Notes: generated from the sequence alone by a model not told the origin. Positions 35,495 through 44,853 are shown, counted from the first letter of the stretch. The stretch is DNA of 64,000 bases from Rhodococcus pyridinivorans (GCF_900105195.1 NZ_FNRX01000002.1:4774001-4838000), one strand, 5' to 3'. Numbers and translations are program-made.

Positions 35495-37459
35495 TCAACC
35501 ACGATGCTTTCCGTGGGCAATACCACCTCCGGCGGGCGTCGTCGACGGCACCAAGGACGGAAGTTCCTCAGTCCTGAGCCGGCGGGGGCGTTCCGTCATC
35601 ACGGTGGGCTGGACCGTGTGCACCTCGCTGAGGAGAGCGGCCGGGAAGTAGACCGACGCCGTGACACCGGCGTTCGTCTCGGTGTCGAAGGTCGGCCTCA
35701 GACGCACGCTCATGCCGTTGCGGGCCGCCAGACGCCCGATCACGAACAATCCCAGTTGACGCGGGGCGTCGACATCGGCATTCTCACCCGCCGCGAGACG
35801 GATATTGATCTCCTCCATGGTATCTCGGGGAATACCGATTCCGCGATCGGCGATATCGAGAAGCAGGCCACCCTCCACGGCGGAGGAGAACTCGAACCTG
35901 ACGGGAGTGGTGGGCGGGGAAGCCCGCAGCGCGTTGTCGACGAGTTCGGCCACCAGATGCACCACGTCGTTCACCACCTTACCGACGAGATATCCGCGCG
36001 GGGTGTTCCCGATCTGCACCCGCTGGTAGTTCTCCACCTGGGACACCGCACCGCGGAGCACGTCGCCGAGCGGTGCGGGCCCGCTGCGAGTACGCGGGCG
36101 CGTGCCCGCGAGAACCAACAGGGATTCGCCGGTACGCCGCATGCGCGTCGCCAGATGATCGAGAGCGAACATGCTCTGCAACCGGGCGGGATCCTTCTCC
36201 TCGTATTCGAGAGATTCGATCAGCGAGAGTTGCTGTTCGACGAGGGTCTTGTTGCGGCGTGCCAGCGTCTCGAGCATCACGTTCACCTGTTTCCTCAGGT
36301 GGGCCTGCTCGCCGGCGAGACGCAGCGCCTGCGTGTTCATCGAATCCACCGCTCGGGAGAGTTCGCCGATCTCCTCGTCCGTATCGGTGCCGACGGGAGC
36401 GAGACGGACGGTGTCGATGTCGGCTCCGTCCTTGACCGCCGCGATGGCGGCGGGAAGCTCGGTGTTCGCCGCTGCGAGAGTGTTGTCTCGCAGACGTCCC
36501 AGGGGCACCGACAGGGAACGGATGACTGCTATCGCGAGGAGCAGGGCGAGTACGAGTGCTGCCGTGACGAAGAGCGCGTCGCGGGTGGCCGCGGTACGTG
36601 TCTCGTCCGCCAGTTCTTCGAGCGTCCCGATGATACGCGCGCTGGCGCTGTCGATCCCTTCCGCATAAGACCGGGACGCCGAAAGTACGGCGTTGCGAAG
36701 GTCTTCCCCGAATTGCCTGCTCGGCGTGAAGTTCTCGATCAACCTACGGCGCGCTTCGATATCGCCGAGCATCCCGTCGATCTGCCCGGTATCGAGCCCC
36801 GATCCTCGAAGGAGCCGCAGCGTCGACTCTTCGGTGTTCATGGCGCCGGTCGCCAGGATCCGGGCGGCTTCGGGGTTGGTGGCCAGCAGCCGGAAGGACT
36901 CCATCTGGTCGAGGAGGTTGAGCTGCGCGTCCCACATCAGGAGCAGGTTCGTGGCGTCGACGAGAGCGTCGTGGTTCTCGAACTGATCGAACAGATCTCG
37001 GAAGATATCCCTGCACCGCACCAGGAAGTCGGTGGTCAGGCGACCGAACTCCTCGGCTCCGAGGGAGGAGTTCATGACCGCGGCGTAGAGCTGGTCGCCC
37101 TGCGCGAGCAGCGCATCGAGTTCTACGGCGACATCGGAGCTGAGATCGCTTCCTGCGGCGAGTTCCCTCAGAGTGTCCATGGACTGCGTCACATCGTCCG
37201 CGGCCACGCTCTTGGGCGTGAATCCGAGGCTCGTGGCGGCGGTAATGCTGATCACAGCGATGGAGAAGTCGAGCAGCGCCGGCGCGACAACGGTCTGCTC
37301 GGACAATGCGGCCGACCGCTGCGCCTCGTCGAGCTGAGTCGTGACGCGCACGGCACCGAGAGCGACAGCGAGGACGAGGGGAATCGACAGCACGGCCGCG
37401 AGTCTGTATTTGAGACGCCAGCGACCGATCTGCAGCGCACCTGTTCGGCTCGGCTCCAA
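35495..37459 (-). CDS. CvnA-like sensor histidine kinase (nitrate-sensor-type extracellular domain)
   Basis: About 654 residues: an N-terminal transmembrane helix (about 12-35), a long helical periplasmic region resembling nitrate/nitrite-sensing domains, a second membrane helix (about 300-325), a HAMP-like linker, then LDHLATRMRRTGESLLVLAG and a HATPase domain with ELVDNALRASPP (N box) and DRGIGIP (G1 box). This is the architecture of CvnA of Streptomyces conservons. The usual partners (roadblock, DUF742, GTPase) are missing downstream, where the broken MFS gene lies. The start is doubtful; TTG at 37459 behind GGGAG is used. Confidence 0.75.
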   Translation of the reverse strand: MEPSRTGALQIGRWRLKYRLAAVLSIPLVLAVALGAVRVTTQLDEAQRSAALSEQTVVAPALLDFSIAVISITAATSLGFTPKSVAADDVTQSMDTLRELAAGSDLSSDVAVELDALLAQGDQLYAAVMNSSLGAEEFGRLTTDFLVRCRDIFRDLFDQFENHDALVDATNLLLMWDAQLNLLDQMESFRLLATNPEAARILATGAMNTEESTLRLLRGSGLDTGQIDGMLGDIEARRRLIENFTPSRQFGEDLRNAVLSASRSYAEGIDSASARIIGTLEELADETRTAATRDALFVTAALVLALLLAIAVIRSLSVPLGRLRDNTLAAANTELPAAIAAVKDGADIDTVRLAPVGTDTDEEIGELSRAVDSMNTQALRLAGEQAHLRKQVNVMLETLARRNKTLVEQQLSLIESLEYEEKDPARLQSMFALDHLATRMRRTGESLLVLAGTRPRTRSGPAPLGDVLRGAVSQVENYQRVQIGNTPRGYLVGKVVNDVVHLVAELVDNALRASPPTTPVRFEFSSAVEGGLLLDIADRGIGIPRDTMEEINIRLAAGENADVDAPRQLGLFVIGRLAARNGMSVRLRPTFDTETNAGVTASVYFPAALLSEVHTVQPTVMTERPRRLRTEELPSLVPSTTPAGGGIAHGKHRG

Positions 37460-38074
37460 TTCTCGGATCTCCCTTTCACAATGAAGAGAACGTGCTTTTC
37501 GGACAAAAATTACATCTTTCCGAAACGTTCTACACCAGATCCTCGTTCGGGCAAATACTTCGTCCCGGGCACGGAGACGAATTCCGTGCCGGTCGTCCTC
37601 GCCCGAGGACCGGCTCCCTACGAACCGGTCGGCCGAACCGTCGATCGCCGCAGGACGAGCACCGCCGTCGAGGGCTGGACCGCACACTTCCGCACCGGAG
37701 ACGACGAGGAATCCCGGCGGCAGCCCGCCCCCGCCGGCCCCCGACAACCGTGCCCAGTCCTGTGTTCGTTCATCGATGCCCCCTGTTCGCGGCGTCGAAC
37801 ATACACAATGCGTGCGGAGGACGGTGAGGAGGTCCGCCCTTTTCGTCTACGGCGACAACGATCCTCGCGTGCTCGAATACCCGATCAGGCCGCGCACCCG
37901 GCACCGAGGTCCGGTCGCCGACCGCCGGCGCGAATTGCAGAGCCGGCGCACGGCAGGGGTCGCGAACCCGGCATCGCCCCGTGGCACGCTCGCACGACAC
38001 GAGACGCGGAGCCCTCCTGGACCCGGATCCGGAATGCTCCGCTCATCGCATCCGAGGGGACATCCCGGTGCCAC
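37460..38074. other. Gene-free stretch between CvnA-like gene and pseudogene
   Basis: Both strands show only accidental frames. An AT-rich segment around 37490-37530 may hold the CvnA-like gene promoter. No KstR, KstR2-type or long inverted repeat site was seen. It looks like decayed or spacer DNA. Confidence 0.5.
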
Positions 38075-38585
38075 TCACTTCGCCGCCGCGCGCATTCCCG
38101 CGCGCCGGCCGAAGAAGCTACCGTCACCGAGGGAGATGCCGCTGCAGTAGCCCCACGCCGAGAGGCCGGACGTACAACGGCCCGCCGCATACAGACCGGG
38201 AATCGGATCTCCGCCCACGTGAAGAACTTCCGAGTCCACCGAGGTCTGCAGTCCCCCAGGGTGAAACCTTCGGTCATGCCACGCAGATCGATCGCGGCGA
38301 TCGGCGATCGGAGGGGCCGCACCCACTCCGCCTTCTTTCCGAGGACCGGATCCGTCCCCGATTCGGCGTGCCGATTGTAGAGCTCCACCGTCGATCCGAG
38401 AGTTCCTGCGGGAAGACCTATTTCGGACTCGAGCTCCGACACCGTCTCACACCCAGGTCGGCTGGTGACGGAGTTGCGGACTCGAAGTCGGTGTGGCCAT
38501 TCCTTCTTCGTAGGCCTGTTCGTCGATGACCAGGAACGCCTGATTGTCGTTCTGGTACATGGTGAACTGGCCGGTCCGCCCGGGA
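38075..38585 (-). pseudogene. FAD-binding dehydrogenase remnant (3-ketosteroid dehydrogenase-like C-terminus)
   Basis: Fragments in different frames read as the C-terminal third of a fumarate reductase/KstD-type flavoprotein: QFTMYQNDNQAFLVIDEQAY, then GSTVELYNRHAE and RPLRSPIAAIDLRGMT, then IPGLYAAGRCTSGLSAWGY and GISLGDGSFFGRRAG up to the stop. At least two frame changes are needed (near 38450, after PTWV, and near 38260). The FAD-binding N-terminus is absent. It must be inactive. Confidence 0.78.
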
Positions 38586-39005
38586 GGTTGAAGGCTCCGT
38601 GGATCGCGGCACGATGGTCGGGTTCGATACTCGTTGCCGGCGTGTGGAACACCCGCTGGCTGTAGGCGCCGGGGTTGAGCCGAACCTCGATGTGTTCGAT
38701 ATCGTCCGGCCCCCGGCCGTGTTCACGGACGAGCGCGCGCAACGCATCGATGGAGGCACCCGTGTAGCAGCAAGGCCGGGCAGTACTTCACGGCACTGTC
38801 GAGTATCCGCCAGCGGTCTCCGACGTCCTCGGTGATCGCCTCGCGCCGCACCGAACGGAATCCCTGGGCATCGAAGAATCCCGGTTCGAGGTCGAGCAGG
38901 TCCGGTTCCCCCGGATAGCCGGCCTCGGCAAGGGTCGATGCCGTCATTCCTGCCTGCACCACATGCATGTTCGGGCAGTGCTTGTAGGTGGCCGGTTCCG
39001 TGCGT
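38586..39005 (-). pseudogene. MmgE/PrpD-family remnant
   Basis: KHCPNMHVVQAGMTASTLAE, GEPDLLDLEPGFFDAQGF and WRILDSAVKYCPA in one frame, then PDDIEHIEVRLNPGAYSQRV and EPDHRAAIHGAFNLP in another, match the C-terminal part of a 2-methylcitrate dehydratase-like protein. A frameshift lies near 38760. The N-terminal half is missing and the fragment runs straight into the flavoprotein remnant, so a deletion joined two genes. Confidence 0.7.
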
Positions 39006-39198
39006 TCGGTGTTGTGGGTGTTTCGGGACGTCGGGTCGGGCATGCGTAGGGACGGCCCGCGTCGAGATGCGTGAGGATCCGGCACGATCTGTAATCCACA
39101 TCACTCTCCCCGAAGCCTGTGACGCACCGCCTTCCGGTCCCGCTCACCGGGAGCCGCCCTCCCGGGTGTACCGAGGCGATCGGACAGGGCCACCGACG

Positions 39199-39235
39199 CG
39201 ACGATGCCACGGCGTCGTACGCCGTGGCATCGTCG
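39199..39235 (-). terminator. Terminator after hsaC
   Basis: CGACGATGCCACGGCGT (39199-39215) and ACGCCGTGGCATCGTCG (39219-39235) form a perfect 17-bp stem with a 3-base loop, 27 bp past the hsaC stop. Confidence 0.88.
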
Positions 39236-39261
39236 GAAGGCATCCGGGTGGACGAACTCGA

Positions 39262-40185
39262 TCAGCCCACCGGAGGCGAGAACGCCGCGAGCGGCTCGGA
39301 GCCCGACCAGTCGTGACCCCAGTAACTGTCCGCGGTGATTTCTTCTGCGGTGTAGAAGGTTTCGTCGACGAGCATGCCTTCGGTACCGAACTCGAGGTCC
39401 CATCCGCCGGGGGCACGCACGTAGAAGGAGACCATCTTGTCGTTGGTGTGCCGGCCCAGGGTCGACGAGATCGAGAAGCCCAACTTGTTCACCCGGTCCA
39501 GGGCCTGACCGACCGCGTCGAGCGTCTCGACCTCGAGCATCAGGTGCACGAGACCGGGTTCGGCGGTGGGGGGAGCCGGGCACAACGCGAGGCTGTGGTG
39601 GCGGCGGTTGACGCCCAGGAACCGCACGCGTCGCACGGGCGGCGGTGCCGACAGGCCACCGAGCCGCGTCGCTCCGCGCGGCAGGAACCCGAGTACCTCG
39701 GTGTAGAACTCGTAGGACTCCGCGAACGCGGCGGTGGGCAGGACGACGTGGCCGAGTCCCTCCTCACCGGTGTGGAAGACACCGGCGAACGGCGTCACGA
39801 GGGGGCTGTGGTCGAGCACCGGACCGAAGAACACCTCGGTGCGGGTGCCGCCCGGATCGTCGAATGCGATGACCTGCTCGGCGTCGCGGTAGGTCGACTC
39901 CTCCTCGGAGAGGACCTCGACGGCGATGCCGGCCTTCTCGACCGCTTCGCGCACGCTACGCAGCGCGAACTCGTCGCGCACCTCCCAGCCCACGGCGAGT
40001 GCCTTGTCGACCTCACCGGGCAGCACGATCAGGCGTGCCCGCCGCTCGTCGACACGCAGGTACAGGCCGTCGGGTTCCGGGCCGGTACCGATCGCCATGC
40101 CGAGTCCGTCGACGACGAGTTCGCGCCATCGTACGATGTCTGTGGTCTGGATCCTGAGATAACCCAGGCCCCGAATATCCGTCAT
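39262..40185 (-). CDS. hsaC: HsaC-type extradiol (meta-cleavage) dioxygenase
   Basis: A 307-residue type I extradiol dioxygenase with two vicinal-oxygen-chelate halves. The Fe ligands are visible in EEGLGHVVL (His), GLVHLMLEV (His) and GGWDLEFG (Glu); the catalytic His is in NRRHHSLAL and Tyr in SFYVRAPGG. HsaC splits 3,4-DHSA, the catechol derived from rings A/B. AAGGAAC precedes the ATG. It follows hsaA by 34 bp in an hsaD/hsaA/hsaC run, an order different from the canonical hsaADCB. Confidence 0.88.
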   Translation of the reverse strand: MTDIRGLGYLRIQTTDIVRWRELVVDGLGMAIGTGPEPDGLYLRVDERRARLIVLPGEVDKALAVGWEVRDEFALRSVREAVEKAGIAVEVLSEEESTYRDAEQVIAFDDPGGTRTEVFFGPVLDHSPLVTPFAGVFHTGEEGLGHVVLPTAAFAESYEFYTEVLGFLPRGATRLGGLSAPPPVRRVRFLGVNRRHHSLALCPAPPTAEPGLVHLMLEVETLDAVGQALDRVNKLGFSISSTLGRHTNDKMVSFYVRAPGGWDLEFGTEGMLVDETFYTAEEITADSYWGHDWSGSEPLAAFSPPVG

Positions 40186-40219
40186 ATCCGAATGTTCCTT
40201 CGCCGTAATGGATGTGATG

Positions 40220-41398
40220 TCAGATCATCGACCGCATCATGCCCTGCGGCTCTTCGCCGAGCTGGGTGAGCGTCGCGGCGTGGAAGATCGAACCGGGGAC
40301 GTGGATGGCGTGGCTCAGACCCGCGTGGGCGTCGCGCCAGAAGCGCTGCAGCGGATTGCTCAGCTGCAGCGCGCCGCCGCCGGCCCGCGAGAAGATCTCG
40401 TCGACGGCGCGCACGGCCCGCCATGCCGCGGCGACCTGGGTCCGGCGTCCGATCGCGCGTTGCTCGAAGGTGACCTCGATGCCCCGCTCGGTCAGATCCC
40501 AGAAGCGGTCGACGGTTTCGAGCAGGGCGGCGCGCGACGCGGCGATCTCCGCTGCGGCGTCACCGAGGTTCGACAGCACGTACGGGTCCTGCTTGATCGC
40601 GTTGCCGGACACCGTGACCCGCTCGCGCTGGGACTCGATGTAGCAGTTCAGCGCACCCTCGGCGATGCCGATGAGCGACGAGGTGATGCCGAGCGGGAAG
40701 ATGCACGAGAAGGGGAACTTGTAGAGCGTCTCGTCGCGTCCGGCGTCCTGCCACGCCACCCCGCCCATGACGCGCTCGGCGCGCAGGGTCCGGTACTCGG
40801 GGAGGAAGGCGTTCTCGACGATGAGATCCTTCGAACCCGTGCCGCGCAGGCCGACGACGTTCCAGCTGTCGTGGTCGATCCGGTAGTCCGACCGCGGCAG
40901 CAACACGTGCAGGCTCTGTGGCGGGTTCAGGCGGTTGCCGTCCTTGTCGCCCACGGCCGCACCGATCATCACCCAGTCGCAGTGGTCGGTGCCCGACGAG
41001 AACGACCAGCGGCCGTTGAGGATGTATCCGCCGTCGACGGGGGTCGCCACACCCATCGGTGCGTACGGGGAGGCGATCCAGGTGTCGGGGTTCTCGCCCC
41101 ACACCTCCTCCTGGGCCTTCGGGTCGAAGAAGGCCATCTCCCACGGGTGGACACCGACGATGCCGCTGACCCAGCCGGTCGCGCCGTCCATGGCGCCGAT
41201 GGCCATGGCGGTCTCCGCGAACTCGCGCGGGTGCGCCTCGAGGCCCCCGAATTCCTTCGGTTGCAGGAGACGGATGACGCCGGCGTCGCGGAGCCTCTTC
41301 GCGCTGCGGTCGGTCAGCCGCATCAGCGTGTCGCCTTCGGCGCCGTCCGCGCGGATCTCGTCTGCGAACTCCGAAACGGAGTCGAGCACCTGTCCCAT
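40220..41398 (-). CDS. hsaA: HsaA-type flavin-dependent monooxygenase (3-HSA hydroxylase oxygenase)
   Basis: A 392-residue group D flavoprotein monooxygenase with an acyl-CoA dehydrogenase fold. LLQPKEFGGLEAHPREF, GRWSFSSGTDHCDWVMIGA, VVGLRGTGSKDLIVE and a C-terminal HAIHVPGSIFH are as in HsaA. With an FMNH2 supplier such as HsaB it hydroxylates 3-HSA to 3,4-DHSA. GGAGAG precedes the ATG. Tandem GC-rich repeats lie 83-145 bp upstream. Confidence 0.88.
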   Translation of the reverse strand: MGQVLDSVSEFADEIRADGAEGDTLMRLTDRSAKRLRDAGVIRLLQPKEFGGLEAHPREFAETAMAIGAMDGATGWVSGIVGVHPWEMAFFDPKAQEEVWGENPDTWIASPYAPMGVATPVDGGYILNGRWSFSSGTDHCDWVMIGAAVGDKDGNRLNPPQSLHVLLPRSDYRIDHDSWNVVGLRGTGSKDLIVENAFLPEYRTLRAERVMGGVAWQDAGRDETLYKFPFSCIFPLGITSSLIGIAEGALNCYIESQRERVTVSGNAIKQDPYVLSNLGDAAAEIAASRAALLETVDRFWDLTERGIEVTFEQRAIGRRTQVAAAWRAVRAVDEIFSRAGGGALQLSNPLQRFWRDAHAGLSHAIHVPGSIFHAATLTQLGEEPQGMMRSMI

Positions 41399-41480
41399 GA
41401 TCTCTCCAGCTCTGTGAGGGTGACGCCCCCGATACGGCGTGGTGAGCGTCGGTTCCGTTGACGCCTACGGTCTCAGGTGG

Positions 41481-41543
41481 ACCGCTCCCGTATCGTCGTT
41501 TTTCCACTGAGCGGGAGCGGTCGATGGGGCTGAGCGGGAGCGG
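41481..41543. repeat. Three-copy CGGGAGCGG repeat between hsaD and hsaA
   Basis: CTGAGCGGGAGCGG occurs at 41507-41520 and again at 41530-41543; ACCGCTCCCG at 41481-41490 is an inverted copy. The inverted pair 41481-41490/41512-41521 could also fold as a hairpin after hsaD. It is either the hsaD attenuator/terminator or an operator array for hsaA. Confidence 0.6.
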
Positions 41544-41567
41544 GTTACGAGTCCGCGCGGACGGTGC

Positions 41568-42434
41568 CTAAGCGTCGTCGCGGCGAAGGAACGCGAGCAC
41601 CGCCGACAGCCACGCCTCGCGCGCCTCGATCATCGTCCAGTGGCCACAGTTGGGGAAGACGTGGAGCTCGCCGCGGCGCAGTTCGCGCATGGGAAGCATC
41701 GCCATGTCGACGGGGCTGACACGGTCGTCGCGACCCCAGGTCAGCAGCACCGGTGCGGTGATCTTGTGGAGCTGCGCCCAGTACGGGGTGGCGTCGGAGG
41801 CGGCAGCGGCCTTCGCGCCCGCAGCGAAGGCCGCGGTGCTGTACATGCGTCGGGCGATCTCGAGGGTCTTCGGTTCGGTGGCCAGTGCCCACCGCTCCTC
41901 GATGAGTTTCTCGGTGACGATCGCGGGGTCGTAGACCATCGACCGCAGCCAACGGACGAGCTTGTCGCGCGTGGGGTCGTCCGTGAACTCCATGAGCAGC
42001 CGGATGCCCTCGCCCGGCGACGGCGCGAAGACCGAACGGCCGGCGCCTCCGATGGTGACGAGCTTCTTCACCCGCTCGGGCTGCGCGATCGCGAACTGCG
42101 TCCCGACGATGCCGCCCATCGAGTTCCCGATGATCGACACGCGGTCGAGGCCGAGTCCGTCGAGGAAGTCGGTCACCGCGACCGAGGCCATCGCCATCGG
42201 GTGTCCTTCGCACGGGTCGCTCACGCCGAAGCCGGGGAACTCCAGGACGAGGCACCGGTAGTGCTCGGCGAGATCGGCGAGCACACCGCGGTAGTTCCGC
42301 CAGCCGGTGACGCCCGGTCCGGAGCCGTGGAGCAGCAGGAGTGGTTCACCCTGACCGGCTTCGTGGTAGCGGAGGGTGCCGCGGTCGGTCGCGAGTTCTC
42401 TCGCCGTGTTCTCGAAAGTCGATTCCGTCGTCAT
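41568..42434 (-). CDS. hsaD: HsaD-type meta-cleavage product hydrolase
   Basis: A 288-residue alpha/beta hydrolase. The oxyanion segment LLHGSGPGVTGW, the nucleophile elbow GNSMGG, Asp in TWGRDDRVSP and His in FPNCGHW form the complete triad. HsaD hydrolyses 4,9-DSHA to HIP and 2-hydroxyhexadienoate. ATG at 42434 starts MTTESTF; the ribosome site is weak. Confidence 0.88.
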   Translation of the reverse strand: MTTESTFENTARELATDRGTLRYHEAGQGEPLLLLHGSGPGVTGWRNYRGVLADLAEHYRCLVLEFPGFGVSDPCEGHPMAMASVAVTDFLDGLGLDRVSIIGNSMGGIVGTQFAIAQPERVKKLVTIGGAGRSVFAPSPGEGIRLLMEFTDDPTRDKLVRWLRSMVYDPAIVTEKLIEERWALATEPKTLEIARRMYSTAAFAAGAKAAAASDATPYWAQLHKITAPVLLTWGRDDRVSPVDMAMLPMRELRRGELHVFPNCGHWTMIEAREAWLSAVLAFLRRDDA

Positions 42435-42539
42435 GACGAGAAGGTTTCCAGTGATCCACCTCACGCGGCTCGAACGTTCCCGATCACCGGGATGTTCCGC
42501 CCGCCGCGGGGCGGTGCGTGATGTTGCCGGCTCCGGCCG

Positions 42540-43427
42540 TCAGATCCAGCCGTTCGACTGCGTGGCGAGCATTCGCTCCATGACCTGCGGCGACCACGAC
42601 GCTCCGGACGTGCGTGCGGCGCGATTGCGTCGAGGGGTGTCGAGTTCGGGATAGAGCGCGCGCGAGATCGTGCGGACCGCATCGGCGACCAGCGGCGCGA
42701 TGCGTTCGAGGTGGCCGGGGCGGGTGGGACCGCACAGGGAGATCGCGGCGACCGGCGATGCAGGGCTGCGGATCGCGGCGCCCGCACAGGACATACCGGC
42801 GGTGGCCTCTCCGGTCTCGAAGGCCAGACCGTGGCGACGGCGGATGCGGTTGAGTTCGAGGTGCAGGGTCGACAGATCGGTGATGGTCCGCTCGGTGCGA
42901 CGCGGCAGTTGCGGGCCGGGGTAGAGGGCATCGACCCGCTCCGGCTCTAGTCCGGCGAGCAGCGCCTTGCCGCCGGCGGTGGCGTAGGCGGGGACACGTC
43001 CGCCGACCCGCGACGGCAGTGCCGCGGCGAGCTGGCCGCCGATCTTGTCGAGGTAGACGCAGTCGGGCCCGTCGAGCACGGACAGGTGCGCGACCATCCC
43101 GGTGGTCATGTGCAGTTCGTGGAGGAGCGGTGCCGCGGCCTCACGGACGCGGATGTGCCCACTGTCGCCCTCTCCCATGGACTTCGCACGACGGCCGAGG
43201 CAATACCCGAACGACGCGTGGTCGATCCAGTCGAGTCGCACCATCTGGTCGAGGATGCGGTGGACCGTCGAGCGCGGAAGCCGGGTGCGGCACGCGACTT
43301 CTTCCAGGGTGAGCCGCGACGAGAGATCGTCGAAGGCATCGAGGATGAGGGTCATTCGCTCGACCATCGATGCAGGCAGTTCGCGCTTCGGTGCCTGGGA
43401 GACCTGCGTACGTTGCGCCTCGGACAT
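42540..43427 (-). CDS. IclR-family transcriptional regulator
   Basis: A 295-residue IclR protein. The winged helix (LTLEEVACRTRLPRSTVHRILDQMVRL, about 40-66) is followed by the IclR effector domain with GKALLAGLEPERVDAL and RRRHGLAFETGEATAGMSCAGAAI. It is first on the minus strand before hsaD/hsaA/hsaC and diverges from the old yellow enzyme gene, so it probably controls both. Which ligand it senses is unknown. ATG at 43427 follows GAGAAAGGG. Confidence 0.88.
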   Translation of the reverse strand: MSEAQRTQVSQAPKRELPASMVERMTLILDAFDDLSSRLTLEEVACRTRLPRSTVHRILDQMVRLDWIDHASFGYCLGRRAKSMGEGDSGHIRVREAAAPLLHELHMTTGMVAHLSVLDGPDCVYLDKIGGQLAAALPSRVGGRVPAYATAGGKALLAGLEPERVDALYPGPQLPRRTERTITDLSTLHLELNRIRRRHGLAFETGEATAGMSCAGAAIRSPASPVAAISLCGPTRPGHLERIAPLVADAVRTISRALYPELDTPRRNRAARTSGASWSPQVMERMLATQSNGWI

Positions 43428-43464
43428 CGTCACCCTTTCTCCGGAATCCGATCACCCACGAAAG

Positions 43465-43486
43465 CAAGAATTGAAATTGATTCTTG
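43465..43486. promoter_or_regulatory. IclR operator candidate
   Basis: CAAGAAT and ATTCTTG form a perfect 7-bp inverted repeat with an 8-base centre (TGAAATTG), in the AT-richest part of the divergent promoter and 38 bp from the iclR start. IclR proteins commonly bind such palindromes near their own gene. Confidence 0.6.
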
Positions 43487-43707
43487 TGAGTGATGCCCAG
43501 AGTACAAGGCGAGTGACCTGTCGCACAATTCCCGATCAGCGGACTCGATGCTCCCGCGATCTACGTCCCTCCCCTCGCGCTTCCGCCGGCACGTCTCACT
43601 GAGCAGGAGGTCCCTGTCCCGCGGACCGGGCGGTGGGTACAACCTCGGATGTGGGCCGAACCCGCCTGCACCCGTCGCCCGCACGAGCCGAAAGAGTCGA
43701 GACCACG

Positions 43708-44853
43708 ATGCCGGATACCGAGTCCCCCCTCTTCCGTCCCCTGACGGTCCGTTCCCTCGAGCTCCGCAACCGCATCGTGATGTCGCCGATGACCCGCTCG
43801 CACTCGCCGGGTGGCGTGCCCGGCCCGGATGTCGTGGAGTACTATCGGCGACGCGCCGCGGGCGGCACTGCCCTGATCCTCACCGAGGGCGTCGCGATCG
43901 ATCACCCGACAGCAGTCGACAATCCCCGCGTGCCACACATGCACGGCGAAGAAGCCCTCGACGGCTGGCGTCGCGTCGTCGACGCGGTTCACGCCGAGGG
44001 TGGACGCATCGTCCCCCAGCTCTGGCACGTCGGCCCCCTCTGGGGCGCGATGGCCGCAGATGTCGACCCCGACCTCGTCCCCATGCGGCCGTCGGGAGTC
44101 TGGGGCGAGCTCGGCGTGACGTCCTACGGCGAGGACTACATCTCCCGGGCCTCAGCGCCCACGCGGGCCATGACCGTGGAGGACATCGAGCAGGTCGTCG
44201 CGGCCTATACCGACGCGGCGGCCGCCGCTGCCCGAGTCGGATTCGACGGCATCGCACTGCACGGTGGGCACGGCTATCTGCTCGACGCGTTCCTCTGGGA
44301 GGGAACGAATCTCCGCGACGACGAATGGGGCGGCGACCTCGAGCGCCGCACCCGTTTCCCCGCCGCGGTGGTCGCCGCCATCCGCGCGCGCATCGGCGAC
44401 GACCTGCCGATCTTCTACCGGTTCTCGCAGCACAAGCAACAGAACTACGAAGCCCGGATCGCCCACACCCCGGACGAACTGAAAGCCGTCCTCACCCCAT
44501 TGAAGGAAGCCGGCATCGACGTCTTCGACGCGAGCATCCGCCGCTTCGACATGCCGGCCTTCGAAGGCAGCGACCTGACACTCGCAGGCTGGGCCAAGAA
44601 GGTCACCGACGCACATTCGATGGCCGTAGGCAGCGTCGGAATCGCAACGACGTTGCGGGAGAGCCGCCTCCAGGGCAGCGCACCTGTGCGCAACAACGTT
44701 CCCGAACTCGAACGACGCCTGGGCGACGACGAGTTCGATCTGATCGCCATCGGTCGGCTCCATCTCGCCGACCCGTCGCTCGCGACAACCCTTCGCAACG
44801 GCGCGGAACTGCCCGAGTTCGACCGCGCAGTACACGAGGCCGCGCTCATCTGA
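43708..44853 (+). CDS. Old yellow enzyme-family NADH:flavin oxidoreductase
   Basis: A 381-residue FMN TIM-barrel protein. RNRIVMSPMTRSHS, QLWHVG (usual His), HGGHGYLLDAFLWEGTN and DEWGGDLERRTRF are OYE landmarks. OYE enzymes reduce C=C bonds conjugated to a ketone, as in 3-keto-4-ene or 3-keto-1,4-diene steroids, so a steroid-enone reductase is conceivable. It diverges from iclR and precedes the transporter and kshB. Start ATG 43708 behind AAAGAG. Confidence 0.85.
   Translation: MPDTESPLFRPLTVRSLELRNRIVMSPMTRSHSPGGVPGPDVVEYYRRRAAGGTALILTEGVAIDHPTAVDNPRVPHMHGEEALDGWRRVVDAVHAEGGRIVPQLWHVGPLWGAMAADVDPDLVPMRPSGVWGELGVTSYGEDYISRASAPTRAMTVEDIEQVVAAYTDAAAAAARVGFDGIALHGGHGYLLDAFLWEGTNLRDDEWGGDLERRTRFPAAVVAAIRARIGDDLPIFYRFSQHKQQNYEARIAHTPDELKAVLTPLKEAGIDVFDASIRRFDMPAFEGSDLTLAGWAKKVTDAHSMAVGSVGIATTLRESRLQGSAPVRNNVPELERRLGDDEFDLIAIGRLHLADPSLATTLRNGAELPEFDRAVHEAALI

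Noticed and set aside
37490..37530. Possible KstR site in the CvnA-like promoter (GAAACGTTCTA)
   Set aside because: AAC is followed directly by GTT with no 2-base gap, so it does not match the operator.
35459..38380. 973-codon plus-strand frame opposite the CvnA-like gene
   Set aside because: The minus strand encodes a complete sensor kinase with HATPase motifs; the plus-strand frame has no recognisable domain.
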